A stretch of 64,000 nt of DNA from Nocardia arthritidis NBRC 100137 (GCF_001612765.1 NZ_BDBB01000001.1:62001-126000); one strand, 5' to 3'; positions 18,324-26,935 are shown, numbered from the stretch's first letter. The notes: generated from the sequence alone by a model not told the origin. Program-made: numbers and translations.

Positions 18324-18838
18324 CCGTGTACCTCGGCGATATCGAATGGCCGGTCACCTTCGCGCGTCCGACGGCGGGGAATTTGATCGGCCCAAGCGCG
18401 GATCGCCTCTACCACGGCGACGCCGGACGGCCGAAAAGCACTGGCAGGCGGTTCGATCCACTGACGAATCGCCCCGGCCGACGCGGTGGGCGACGGCAGC
18501 GCGATCGCCGCCCCCGCACGAGCGACGGACACATCCAGCCGAAACAGCTCTGCGAACAGCCGCATGTCATCGACCTCCCCGAGATCCGGCCGAATCAAGA
18601 ACGTCCACCTGCCGGAGCGTGGATGGCCGATGATCGGCCCGACCGAATTCCCCTGTCCATGCAGATGCGCCCGCACCGCCTGCCCCAACCGCGCGGGCAT
18701 CGTGATCCCCCACACGCTGCCAGCATGCATGACGATCCGCCCCAATCCGGGCGGGTCGATGACAGCGGGTAGACCGCATGCGCGGCGGTAGAACTGGCAC
18801 CGCGAGACCGGTGTGTCCTCGAACGGCTCATGGTCCAT
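18320..18838 (-). CDS. Hypothetical protein, first gene of the methyltransferase operon
   Basis: A 172-aa soluble protein. Blocks seen are IDPPGLGRIVMHAGSVWGITMPARLG, IGHPRSGRWTFLIRPD and AIALPSP. These remind me of the short actinobacterial proteins related to the N-terminal domain of bifunctional primase-polymerases, but I cannot confirm that and no catalytic metal-binding set is evident. It starts at ATG 18838, is divergent from the XRE gene at 19083, and is coupled to the small membrane protein by an overlapping start. A shared divergent promoter region (18839-19082) suggests control by the XRE/DUF397 pair. Confidence 0.7.
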   Translation of the reverse strand: MDHEPFEDTPVSRCQFYRRACGLPAVIDPPGLGRIVMHAGSVWGITMPARLGQAVRAHLHGQGNSVGPIIGHPRSGRWTFLIRPDLGEVDDMRLFAELFRLDVSVARAGAAIALPSPTASAGAIRQWIEPPASAFRPSGVAVVEAIRAWADQIPRRRTREGDRPFDIAEVHG

Positions 18839-19082
18839 CTCGAAAGCCCCCTACTCGTATCGAAGATCGCGCGAAGGGCGCCCGGCTCTTGGCCCTTGCT
18901 GCGGAGTTGCGGAAGATCCTCAGGCCTCCCACCGAGCGCGTGCGCCAAGTTCAGCATCGGCAAACCGCCAGATCACCACTTACTCTGAATATCCATCACA
19001 GATTTTCTGAAGTCCCAGCGGCTGATTCAGCCTGGATGCGAGGATTCTCCGAGGTGGAGGATGCGAGCTGAGAGGGGTGGAC

Positions 19083-19964
19083 ATGGAAGGTTCTACGGTT
19101 CCGCGCAGGCAGCTGGGTCGCCATCTGCGTGAGCTGCGAACGGCGATCGGACTTACGATCGCGAACGCGGCCGAACTCATGCAGTGGAGCCCCACGATGT
19201 TGCAGCGAGTTGAGAAGGGGCAGGTAGACAAGGTCCGTGACGCCGACGTCAAAGAGCTGTGCCGGATCTACGAGGCGGACGCGGAGCAAGTCGACGCACT
19301 AGTCGGCTTGGCCCGGCAAGCTAACGCGCCCGAGTGGTGGCATGCCTACGGTGACCTGATTCCGGAAAACTTCGATGTCTATGTAGGTTTGGAGAACTCC
19401 GCAAAGCGGCTGACGGTGTACCAGTCCGAACTCGTCCCGGGCCTACTTCAGGTGCCTCGATACATGCAGGCACTCATTACTGCCAGACGGCCCGACGAGC
19501 GTGCGACAGAGATCGAGCGACGCGTCCAGCTGCGAATCAAACGACAGTCTCTGATCACGCGGCCAGTTAGTCCGGTCGAGATGGACGCGGTTATCCACGA
19601 GTCGGTACTACGCCAGATAATCGGTTCGAAAAGGACAATGACAGAACAGACGCGCGCCTTGATCGACTCCAGTCGTCGCGCAAATATCACGCTCCGGGTT
19701 CTACCGTCCAACGCGGGCTACCCCACCGGTGATCAGATCAGCCCATTCACGATCCTGGAGTTCGGCACCGACACTAAGAACCGTCCGATCGAGCCGCCTG
19801 TCGTGTACATGGAAGGCTTCACGGGCGCGCTCTATGTGGATAAACCCGGCACTGTGCAGCGGTATGGTGACGCGTACGAGGTGCTCCGGAGCGCGGCCAT
19901 GGATGTCCAGGAGAGCCGCAGACTTCTCCGGGAGCTAGAGAAGGAGTATGGGCGTGAGCAGTGA
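19083..19964 (+). CDS. XRE-family regulator with DUF5753 domain
   Basis: A 293-aa paralogue of the protein at 11554. HTH at residues about 8-65 (RQLGRHLRELRTAIGLTI, MQWSPTMLQRVEKGQ), then DUF5753 with YQSELVPGLLQVPRYMQAL, VLPSNAGYPTGDQ and VYMEGFTGALYV. ATG 19083 is preceded by GAGAGGGG; a GTG at 19077 is in frame. The next gene, DUF397, overlaps its 3' end by 17 bases. Such pairs are common and numerous in Nocardia and Streptomyces; in Streptomyces some control antibiotic production. It probably controls its own operon and the divergent methyltransferase operon. Confidence 0.92.
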   Translation: MEGSTVPRRQLGRHLRELRTAIGLTIANAAELMQWSPTMLQRVEKGQVDKVRDADVKELCRIYEADAEQVDALVGLARQANAPEWWHAYGDLIPENFDVYVGLENSAKRLTVYQSELVPGLLQVPRYMQALITARRPDERATEIERRVQLRIKRQSLITRPVSPVEMDAVIHESVLRQIIGSKRTMTEQTRALIDSSRRANITLRVLPSNAGYPTGDQISPFTILEFGTDTKNRPIEPPVVYMEGFTGALYVDKPGTVQRYGDAYEVLRSAAMDVQESRRLLRELEKEYGREQ

Positions 19965-20160
19965 CCTATCCGGAGCACGGTGGTTCAAGAGCAGCCGCAG
20001 CGGAGCTAGCCAAGACTGCGTCGAAGTCGCGTTCCTCGCCGAAGGACACATCGGCGTACGCGACTCGAAGAATCCGACCGGCCCCGCGCTGGTATTCACC
20101 CCCGGCGAATGGGACGCCTTCACCGCAGGCGTGACGGATGGCGAATTCCACCGCCACTGA
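19948..20160 (+). CDS. DUF397 protein
   Basis: A 70-aa protein with the full DUF397 pattern: WFKSSRSG near the start, then CVEVAF, GVRDSKNP and the C-terminal FTPGEWDAFTAGV. DUF397 proteins are small partners of XRE/DUF5753 regulators, probably acting as antagonists or co-regulators by direct contact. It is translated from a start inside the end of the XRE gene. A degraded copy of its 3' end lies about 0.5 kb downstream. Confidence 0.92.
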   Translation: MGVSSDLSGARWFKSSRSGASQDCVEVAFLAEGHIGVRDSKNPTGPALVFTPGEWDAFTAGVTDGEFHRH

Positions 20161-20605
20161 CCACATCGACCGACACGGCCCGGCCCACTGACTCGAAACG
20201 TTAGGAGCCGGGCCGATTCCGTATCAGTTGCCCTCTGCGATCGGGTTGTCATCCCCGATATGGCCGACCCACGGTCACCCCAGCGCAGAGGCCGCAACCC
20301 TCCCGCCGAGACCTGCGACTTCATAGTGGTCGACCCGCGAGTGGCACACGCTGGAGACCTTCTCTCGGACGATGCCGCGACCATGTGCCACCCTCGCCGG
20401 AAAGGACGCCCACTGGCGATCACGAGGAGAAGGCGACGGTGGTGTTGTAGGTGCGCTGGTCGTCTATGGCGTCGAGGAGCCAGGCCGGCTGGGTACTCCC
20501 CATCCCCAAACACCGTCGACGTCCGAGACCGAGTTCGGCTCGGCGATGCCACTCGGCCGCGCGTCCAGTGTGAGCGCCTGATCAACGCGTTGGAGAACAC
20601 ACCGC
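20161..20605. other. Intergenic region, no intact gene
   Basis: About 445 bases between the intact DUF397 gene and the DUF397 remnant. An open frame crosses it but has no ribosome binding site and ends inside the remnant in a mixed frame. I see no gene, repeat or strong hairpin and regard it as decayed sequence from an older regulator locus. Confidence 0.5.
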
Positions 20606-20730
20606 ACCAACCTGTTCACCCCTGGCGAGTGGGACACCTTCACCGCACGCACGTGACGCACGGCGAATTCAACCGTCACTGACCGCATCGGCGCGGCTCA
20701 CCGACGTGAACGTCAGGGAGCCGGGCTGTC
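20606..20730 (+). pseudogene. Decayed DUF397 3' fragment
   Basis: Bases 20615-20682 read as the end of a DUF397 gene split over two frames. FTPGEWDTFTAR runs into a stop in one frame, and THGEFNRH followed by TGA completes it in another. It closely matches 20094-20160, and similarity continues past the stop codon to a GGAGCCGGGC block in both copies. The upstream part of the gene is missing. It is a frameshifted remnant of a duplication. Confidence 0.7.
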
Positions 20731-20834
20731 TCGCCTCGCGGCGGCTACCATCCACCCGTTCACGACAGCTGATCGAATTGTCAATCGCCGCCTTCCGCTC
20801 CTCTGCGAACTTGCCGGTCGCCGGATGAGATCGG

Positions 20835-21434
20835 TCAACGCCACCGGTGCGCGGCTGCCAGTCGCCTGACCTCCGCTTCGATCGAGTCCCGGGACACGAC
20901 GTCGTGCAGCCAGCGATCAACGAGGCTCGGCAACTGGCGCATCGTCGCGGCAGCGGGCGAGTCCTCGTCGTACTCCGCCATCGGGGTGGGCCAGCGTTCG
21001 GCTCCCACGATCGGGTGCACGAGATCTTCTGATATCCGGCTGGCGAAGATTGCAGCACGAATCGTGAGGGCAGCCTCTCTCGGGAGCGGATTATCCGCGA
21101 CACGGACCATGAATTCGGTCGCCTGCGCGGGAAGAACTGGGCGGCCCGGCGCTGATGATGAGGCCAGCCGCGCCAATTCGCCGGTTACCGACTTCGGGAG
21201 AACTCGTTCTCCCGACCAGCAGCCCTCCCGAATGAATCGGCTGTAGAGCATGACGGGGACAGTGAAGCTATCCAACGTTCCGTCATCGAGATGGGCTCCG
21301 CTCAACCGGAGCAGCAGTCCATCCACGAAGTCGCGTTCGATCGGCGACTGCCTGCGAAAATCGTCCACGGCGGTGAGCGGTATATGGCCCGCCATCGCCC
21401 ACCGCCACACGATCTCTCGATCGGTACCGATCAC
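20835..21434 (-). CDS. Hypothetical protein
   Basis: A 199-aa soluble protein I do not recognise. It is rich in Trp, Arg and acidic residues (WRWAMAGHIPL, FVDGLLLRLSGAHLDD, VRRLAAAHRWR) and looks mostly helical. The start GTG 21434 overlaps the stop of the exported protein upstream (GTGA), so the two are co-translated. No transmembrane segment or catalytic signature is visible. Confidence 0.6.
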   Translation of the reverse strand: MIGTDREIVWRWAMAGHIPLTAVDDFRRQSPIERDFVDGLLLRLSGAHLDDGTLDSFTVPVMLYSRFIREGCWSGERVLPKSVTGELARLASSSAPGRPVLPAQATEFMVRVADNPLPREAALTIRAAIFASRISEDLVHPIVGAERWPTPMAEYDEDSPAAATMRQLPSLVDRWLHDVVSRDSIEAEVRRLAAAHRWR

Positions 21435-21820
21435 CGCCCACAGCCGATCGACGACCGCAACTCACCCTTGGCCACGTGCACAACCGGATCCTCATCAGCA
21501 TCGTGATCGTCCATCATGTGCTGATATGAACTACACGTCATCAACAGTCTGCGAGAGCCGGGCGGCGAGCCCAGAACGTCATCCAGCCCACGCTGTCCGT
21601 ACTGACATAGCGTCATCTGCTCCTCCATACCCTCATGTGCTCGGCAGCCCGACGGGTCTTGCCAGGTGCAGCCGCGCCGTACTATCGGACCGGCTGAAGC
21701 GTTTCCTGGCGCGAGTGCGACTATCGAGATGCTCGCCGCGAGCACCGCAAGGACCACACCCAACCCCCTCAACACCCACGAGCTGCTGATACAGCGAGTT
21801 TCCGACTGACCTGATCCCAC
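21431..21820 (-). CDS. Small exported Cys-containing protein
   Basis: A 129-aa protein. GTG 21820 is chosen because GGGGG sits about 6 bases upstream and this gives a signal-peptide-like N-terminus: hydrophobic core LRGLGVVLAVLAASISIVAL, then GNASAGP as probable cleavage site. The mature part has about five cysteines (RRGCTWQDPSGC, MTLCQYG, LLMTCSSY, and IGCGR at the end), consistent with disulfides outside the cell. Function unknown. It is followed in a coupled way by a cytosolic protein, an odd pairing. Confidence 0.6.
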   Translation of the reverse strand: MGSGQSETRCISSSWVLRGLGVVLAVLAASISIVALAPGNASAGPIVRRGCTWQDPSGCRAHEGMEEQMTLCQYGQRGLDDVLGSPPGSRRLLMTCSSYQHMMDDHDADEDPVVHVAKGELRSSIGCGR

Positions 21821-22050
21821 ACAATCCCCCTTTGCCGAATTCGGCCCTAGCCGCCGCACATGCCGTTGGCATCGCAGAATCGCTGACTCCAACCGGCTGT
21901 GTACGAGTGATCCAGGATGGCCACTCAAAATCTATGACGCGCTCGGCTCCGCGTCGGTTCCATTGATTCGGGACAGAATCACGCTTGGCAGCAATGCGGC
22001 AACGACTGAACTCGCCGCCCGCTGCGCGGCAGGGGGCGGCCGTGCGGTGT

Positions 22051-22106
22051 TCAGCGGATCTTGAAGATCACCAAGCGCTGGACGACGAAGTTGATGACGG
22101 TCGCGG
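22051..22106. repeat. Direct repeat, left copy (gtrA 3'-end duplicate)
   Basis: Fifty-six bases identical to 24098-24153. On the minus strand they hold the last 16 codons and stop of gtrA (TVINFVV...FKIR). The match begins exactly at the gtrA stop codon and fades after base 56 with two mismatches in the next nine. Here the repeat is read in another frame as the end of the AraC gene. Confidence 0.9.
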
Positions 22107-23051
22107 GGCCCGGGGAAAGCGCGGTCGTATTTCCTGCGGACTCACCCCGAACCGCGCCTTGAACGCGGCTCCGAACGCGCTGAGCGAGCGGAAACCGCTG
22201 GCGTACGCGATGTCGGCGACGGTGCGGTCGCGTGGGGCTTCGCGCAGGCGGCGGTGCGCGCGGTCGAGCCGTTCGGCGCGGATCAGGTCGCTCGGTGTCG
22301 TACCGGTGTGGTGCACTGCCAGTTGGATCTGGCGCAGTGACCAGCCGAGGCTTCGCGCGATCGCGGTGGGCGTCAGGCCCGGGTCGTCGGCGTGGCGGCG
22401 GACGTGATCGCGGACCGCGGCGTCCACCGTGGCCAGCACGGTGGGCATCGCGTCGCGGCGGCGCAGGCAGAGGCCGAGTAGATCGACGATCGTGTCACAG
22501 GCGGAGGCGAACTCGGGCCCGTCGACGGCCGCGCGCTGCTTGCCGAGTTCGGTGATCATGCCTGTGACAACCGATCCCAGCCCCTCCCGCAGGTCGATCA
22601 GTGCGGGTCCCGCGCCGAGCTCGAGGGGCAGCGCGCCCGCGGGGACGTTCAACACCCAGCCGCGCGCGGCCAGGGGCTGGCGGAATTCCACGGGACGGGT
22701 CTTGGTGACCACCGCGCCGTACCCCGGGATTACCTGAGCGGTGATGTCGTCCTGCCGAAGATGCAACGCGCCGGCGACCGGGATCATCATCCGCAGGCTC
22801 TCATCGCCGTCACGCCGGATGTCCCCACGGGTTCTGGCGTAGACGATGCGGTCGGACCAGAAATCGATCAGCTGATAGCCCGCGTATCGCTGCACGGCCG
22901 TAGCTCCGCGGAACGACGCCGGACTGGCGAAGCGGCACTGCAACGTGCCCTGATTACGACAGACGTGCTCAGCCCAGAAGTCGGCCGACTCGCGCGGCGG
23001 GACCGCGCTGGTATCGACGCGTTCCACGCGATATGGCTCGGCGATCGACAC
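22068..23051 (-). CDS. AraC-family transcriptional regulator with chimeric C-terminus
   Basis: A 327-aa regulator. The N-terminal ~200 residues match the AraC-binding-like domain (FRGATAVQRYAGYQLIDFWSD). The C-terminal two-HTH domain is clear: LTPTAIARSLGWSLRQIQ, TPSDLIRAERLDRA, then VADIAYASGFRSLSAFGAAFKARFG and SPQEIR. After SPQEIRPRFPRA the last 12 residues (PRPSSTSSSSAW) are encoded by the 56-bp gtrA repeat read out of frame, so the native C-terminus has been replaced. Both DNA-binding helices remain, so it may still work. GTG 23051 is favoured because GGAGG lies six bases upstream. It is divergent from the alpha/beta-hydrolase it probably controls. Confidence 0.85.
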   Translation of the reverse strand: MSIAEPYRVERVDTSAVPPRESADFWAEHVCRNQGTLQCRFASPASFRGATAVQRYAGYQLIDFWSDRIVYARTRGDIRRDGDESLRMMIPVAGALHLRQDDITAQVIPGYGAVVTKTRPVEFRQPLAARGWVLNVPAGALPLELGAGPALIDLREGLGSVVTGMITELGKQRAAVDGPEFASACDTIVDLLGLCLRRRDAMPTVLATVDAAVRDHVRRHADDPGLTPTAIARSLGWSLRQIQLAVHHTGTTPSDLIRAERLDRAHRRLREAPRDRTVADIAYASGFRSLSAFGAAFKARFGVSPQEIRPRFPRAPRPSSTSSSSAW

Positions 23052-23256
23052 GAGCATCCTCCAGACCGGCGTGCGCGCTTCCGTCAGACCCGTGCACGGA
23101 TCAGGTCGAGCGCGCATGGGTCCACGCCTAACGTGAGATCCGATCGTACAGATCACAGCCCAGAACACCGGCGCGCCGCGGCCGGCGGCGGCGGGACCCG
23201 TTCGACGTAGCGGGAGACGACGCAGCCGGGCATCGGCCCGCCGCTCACCGCGAGAA

Positions 23257-24096
23257 ATGAGCACTGTCATGGACCGCAGGCATATCCATATACAGACTCG
23301 GCTCGGGTTGCTGCACGTCGTGCTGACCGGCAGCGGCGATCCGATCGTGATGTGGCCGAGCCTTCTGATGGACGCCGCCCTCTGGGACGCCCAGGTCGCG
23401 CACTTCGCACGGAATTTCCTGACCATCGCGGTGGACCCGCCCGGCCACGGGGGGTCCAGTCGTCTAGAGCGGCCCTTCACCTTCGACGAGTGCGCGGGCT
23501 GCGTGGTCGACATCCTGGATCAGCTCGAATTACCGCGGACGCATTTCATCGGGAACTCCTGGGGCGCGATGATCGGCGGCACCCTCGCCGCCGAATTCCC
23601 TGATCGCGTCGAGTCCGCTGTTCTGATGAACGGCACGGCGTCATCGGCACCTTTCGGTCAACGGCTGCAGTACCGGACGCTGCTGATGGTGATCCGGATT
23701 CTCGGCGGAATTCGCCCACCGCTGACCAGATCGGTGGTTCGCGCATTTCTCGGTCCGACAACCGAACGCACGCGCCCGCAGGTGGTCCGGCAGGTCGTCG
23801 ACGTGGCGCGTCGCAATGATCCGGCATCGGTCGCTCACGCCGTGCGCTCCGTGGTGATCGACCGCCCGGACCAACGAGGCCGCTTCGCCTCGATCGCCTG
23901 TCCCACACTGATCGTCGGGGGCCGCGAGGATCGCACGTTCCCCGTGCCCGAACTCGAGGTCATGGCGAAGTCCATTCCCGGCGCGGAACTCGTCGTCGTC
24001 GACGGTGCCGCACACCTCGCGGCAGCGGAAATCCCTGACGAAGTCAACCGATTGGTCGAGACCTTTCTGACCCAGCGCGCCGCGACGAGCGAATAG
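23257..24096 (+). CDS. Alpha/beta-hydrolase
   Basis: A 279-aa hydrolase of the 3-oxoadipate enol-lactonase/epoxide-hydrolase-like group. It shows DPPGHGGSS, the nucleophile elbow GNSWGA (Ser near residue 106), an acid in GGREDRTF and a histidine in DGAAHLAA. No signal peptide. It diverges from the AraC gene across 205 bp and ends one base before the right copy of the 56-bp repeat. An AraC-controlled degradative enzyme is likely; substrate unknown. Confidence 0.88.
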   Translation: MSTVMDRRHIHIQTRLGLLHVVLTGSGDPIVMWPSLLMDAALWDAQVAHFARNFLTIAVDPPGHGGSSRLERPFTFDECAGCVVDILDQLELPRTHFIGNSWGAMIGGTLAAEFPDRVESAVLMNGTASSAPFGQRLQYRTLLMVIRILGGIRPPLTRSVVRAFLGPTTERTRPQVVRQVVDVARRNDPASVAHAVRSVVIDRPDQRGRFASIACPTLIVGGREDRTFPVPELEVMAKSIPGAELVVVDGAAHLAAAEIPDEVNRLVETFLTQRAATSE

Positions 24097-24097
24097 C

Positions 24098-24153
24098 TCA
24101 GCGGATCTTGAAGATCACCAAGCGCTGGACGACGAAGTTGATGACGGTCGCGG
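24098..24153. repeat. Direct repeat, right copy (3' end of gtrA)
   Basis: Partner of 22051-22106, 56 of 56 bases identical. It forms the functional 3' end of gtrA including its stop codon. The two copies bracket the araC-hydrolase module (about 2.0 kb). Confidence 0.9.
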
Positions 24154-24553
24154 TGCCCTGGGCGATGACGAAGGCCAGTGGCTGGCGCCACCACTCACCG
24201 GGGAGGGTGAAGTAGAACAGGTTGTTGATGCCGACCTGCACCGCGAACGTCACCGCGTAGAGGGCGACGACGGCGAGGAAGCGGACGCGGCTCGGCGCGG
24301 CCTGGAAGGTCCAGCGGCGATTGATCAGGTAGGCGGTTGTGGTGCCCGCCACGAAGCTGATCGACTTGGCGACGATGACCGGCAGGCCCACCAGGTTGAG
24401 CAGCAGGCTGTAGAGCCCGTAGTCGACGACGGCCGAGAACCCGCCGGTGAGGGTGAACCGGATGATCTGCGTCTTGAGGTCGACATCGCTGCCGCCGGGC
24501 TCGTCGACCAGCGGCAACTCCGCCGGAAGCGGCAGGTGGGGTTCGGCTTGCAC
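24098..24553 (-). CDS. GtrA-family membrane protein
   Basis: A 151-aa protein with four transmembrane helices (FTLTGGFSAVVDYGLYSLLL, FVAGTTTAYLINRRWTF, LAVVALYAVTFAVQ, LAFVIAQGTATVINFVV), the standard GtrA fold. In M. tuberculosis the homologue Rv3789 lies beside dprE1. It was proposed first as a decaprenylphosphoryl-arabinose flippase and later as an anchor for envelope enzymes. GTG 24553 gives a sensible length; the frame is open further but would run towards dprE1. Here it is transcribed away from dprE1. Its 3' end is duplicated 2 kb downstream. Confidence 0.88.
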   Translation of the reverse strand: MQAEPHLPLPAELPLVDEPGGSDVDLKTQIIRFTLTGGFSAVVDYGLYSLLLNLVGLPVIVAKSISFVAGTTTAYLINRRWTFQAAPSRVRFLAVVALYAVTFAVQVGINNLFYFTLPGEWWRQPLAFVIAQGTATVINFVVQRLVIFKIR

Positions 24554-24677
24554 GCCGACGAGCGTAGCGCCGAATCGACGATGACCGGGATTCGGCGTTG
24601 ATCCGACGTGTACGTCACAACCCAGGGGTAGAGCGACCCCGTTCCTATCCGGCGTCATACCTGTAGCCTCTATGCCG

Positions 24678-26159
24678 ATGTCCACGAAAGCTCCGACCGC
24701 CACCAAGACAACCGGGAACGACAAGGGCGCCGGCGTCACGAACGACGGCCCGGCCGCGGGGAACGCGTTCGACCTTCCGACGCGCACCCGCACGTTGACC
24801 GGGTGGGGTCGCACCGCACCCACCTCTTCCGAAGTGCTCTCGACCAGCGATCCCGAACTGATCGCCAAGGCAGTCGCCATGGTCGCCGAGGACAACGACG
24901 GCAAGCCCGCCCACCTGCGGCGCGGCGTGATCGCCCGCGGCCTCGGCCGCTCCTACGGCGACCATGCGCAGAACGCGGGCGGCCTGGTCGTCGACATGAC
25001 CGCGCTGAACAACATCCATCGGATCGACCGCGACACCCGCATCGTGGACGTGGACGGCGGCGTCAGCCTGGACCAGCTCATGAAGGCCGCGCTGCCGTTC
25101 GGGCTCTGGGTGCCGGTACTGCCCGGCACCCGCCAGGTGACGATCGGGGGCGCGATCGCCTCCGACATCCACGGCAAGAACCACCACAGCGAGGGCAGCT
25201 TCGGCAATCACGTGCGCTCGATCGATCTGCTGACCGCCGACGGGCAGGTGCAGCACATCACGCCGAAGCGCAACGCCAAGCTGTTCTGGGCGACCGTCGG
25301 CGGCAACGGGCTCACCGGCATCATCCTGCGCGCGACCATCGAGATGGTGCCCACGGAAACCGCCTACTTCCTCAACGACGGCGTGAAGACCACGACCCTC
25401 GATGAGACCATCGCCGCGCACAGCGACGGCAGCGAGTCGAACTACACCTACTCGAGCGCCTGGTTCGATGTGATCAGCCCGCTGCCCAAGCTGGGCCGCG
25501 CCACGATCACCCGGGGCAGGCTGGCCAAGCTCGACGAGCTGCCCAAGCGGCTGCGCAGCAAGCCGCTGAAGTTCGACGCACCGCAGCTGATGACCGTCCC
25601 GGACATCTTCCCGAACTGGACGATGAACAAGGTCACGCTGATGTCCATCGGCGAGGCGTACTACCGGATGGGCGGCAACTACACCGGCAAGGTGCAGAAC
25701 CTGACGCAGTTCTATCACCCGCTGGACATGATCGCGGAGTGGAACCGCGGCTACGGCTCCAACGGCTTCCTCCAGTACCAGTTCGTGGTGCCCACCGAGG
25801 CGGTCGAGGAGTTCAAGCGGATCATCATCGACATCCAGGCGTCCGGGCACTACTCGGCGCTGAACGTGTTCAAGCTGTTCGGCCCGGGCAACCAGGCCCC
25901 GCTGAGCTTCCCGATGCCGGGCTGGAACATCTGCGTCGACTTCCCGATCAAGCCGGGCCTCAATGAACTGGTCGGCGAGCTGGACCGGCGGGTGCTCGAG
26001 TTCGGCGGGCGGCTGTACACCGCGAAGGACTCGCGGACCACCGCCGAGACCTTCCACAAGATGTATCCCCGGATCGACGAGTGGATCAAGGTCCGCCGCA
26101 GCGTCGACCCCACAGGCGTGTTCATGTCCGATATGGCGAGAAGGCTGGAGCTGCAGTGA
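24678..26159 (+). CDS. dprE1: Decaprenylphosphoryl-beta-D-ribose oxidase
   Basis: FAD enzyme that oxidises decaprenylphosphoryl-ribose at C2, the first half of epimerisation to decaprenylphosphoryl-arabinose, the donor for all arabinosyltransferases of the wall. About 493 aa from ATG 24678 (ATG 24672 also in frame), some 30 longer than the mycobacterial protein because of the N-terminal extension. The FAD-binding segment has [13 protein letters not shown] and [16 protein letters not shown]. The C-terminal part keeps [11 protein letters not shown], whose Cys is the residue trapped by benzothiazinones, and the active Lys in [14 protein letters not shown]. The next gene overlaps its stop. Confidence 0.97.
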   Translation: MSTKAPTATKTTGNDKGAGVTNDGPAAGNAFDLPTRTRTLTGWGRTAPTSSEVLSTSDPELIAKAVAMVAEDNDGKPAHLRRGVIARGLGRSYGDHAQNAGGLVVDMTALNNIHRIDRDTRIVDVDGGVSLDQLMKAALPFGLWVPVLPGTRQVTIGGAIASDIHGKNHHSEGSFGNHVRSIDLLTADGQVQHITPKRNAKLFWATVGGNGLTGIILRATIEMVPTETAYFLNDGVKTTTLDETIAAHSDGSESNYTYSSAWFDVISPLPKLGRATITRGRLAKLDELPKRLRSKPLKFDAPQLMTVPDIFPNWTMNKVTLMSIGEAYYRMGGNYTGKVQNLTQFYHPLDMIAEWNRGYGSNGFLQYQFVVPTEAVEEFKRIIIDIQASGHYSALNVFKLFGPGNQAPLSFPMPGWNICVDFPIKPGLNELVGELDRRVLEFGGRLYTAKDSRTTAETFHKMYPRIDEWIKVRRSVDPTGVFMSDMARRLELQ

Positions 26160-26917
26160 TCAATGCCGTTGGCAACCCGCAGTCGATTCTGCTGCTGGGT
26201 GGCACCTCGGAGATCGGCTTGGCAATCTGCGCGGAGTACCTGAAGAAGGGGCCCGCGCGCATCACCCTGGCGGCGCTGCCCGGTGATCCGCTGCGGGAGG
26301 GCGCGGTCGCCCAGATGAAAGCCGCGGGCGCGAGCCAGGTCGACGTCATCGACTTCGACGCGCTCGACACCGACAGCCATCCCAAGGTGATCGACGCCGC
26401 GTGGGACGCGGGTGACGTGGACGTCGCGATCGTCGCCTTCGCCCTCGACGGCGATCCCGAAGAGCTGTGGCAGAACCAGAGCAAGGCCGTGCGGGTCGCC
26501 CAGATCAACTACACCGCCTCGGTCTCCGTCGGCGTGCTGGTGGGCGAGAAGATGAAGGCGCAGGGCTTCGGACGGATCATCGCGATGTCGTCGGTCGCCG
26601 GTGAGCGGGTGCGGCGCTCGAACTTCGTCTACGGGTCGACCAAAGCCGGCCTGGACGGCTTCTACCTCGGGCTCGGCGAAGCGCTGCGGCCGCACGGCCC
26701 GCGCGTGCTGGTGATCCGGCCCGGCATGGTGCGCACCAAGTTCTCGGCGCACGTCAAAGAGGCTCCGCTCACCGTCGACAAGGAAGATGTCGCGGCGCTC
26801 GCGGTCGCGTCCTCACAGCGGGGCAAGGAACTGGTCTGGGCACCGGGCGGCTTCCGCTACGTGATGATGGTGCTGCGGCACGTCCCGCGCGCGATCTTCC
26901 GCAGACTGCCGATCTGA
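26156..26917 (+). CDS. dprE2: Decaprenylphosphoryl-D-2-keto erythropentose reductase
   Basis: SDR-family NADH enzyme that reduces the keto intermediate made by DprE1 to decaprenylphosphoryl-arabinose. The 253 residues match the usual 254. The nucleotide motif is GGTSEIG (residues 15-21) and the catalytic Tyr-Lys pair is in YGSTKAG, preceded by MSSVAGE. GTG 26156 overlaps the dprE1 stop (GTGA), so the two enzymes are made together. Confidence 0.96.
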   Translation: MINAVGNPQSILLLGGTSEIGLAICAEYLKKGPARITLAALPGDPLREGAVAQMKAAGASQVDVIDFDALDTDSHPKVIDAAWDAGDVDVAIVAFALDGDPEELWQNQSKAVRVAQINYTASVSVGVLVGEKMKAQGFGRIIAMSSVAGERVRRSNFVYGSTKAGLDGFYLGLGEALRPHGPRVLVIRPGMVRTKFSAHVKEAPLTVDKEDVAALAVASSQRGKELVWAPGGFRYVMMVLRHVPRAIFRRLPI

Positions 26918-26935
26918 TCCTCGGCGAACGAACTC

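Noticed and set aside
20260..20682. A 140-codon frame after the DUF397 gene
   Set aside because: Irregular composition, no ribosome binding site, and its end is the frameshifted DUF397 remnant.
23052..23513. N-terminal extension of the AraC protein
   Set aside because: It would run through the start of the divergent hydrolase gene, and GTG 23051 has a good ribosome binding site.
22051..24153. Complete integrative mobile element
   Set aside because: The direct repeat is real, but no integrase, transposase or excisionase is encoded between the copies, so I report a repeat-flanked module only.
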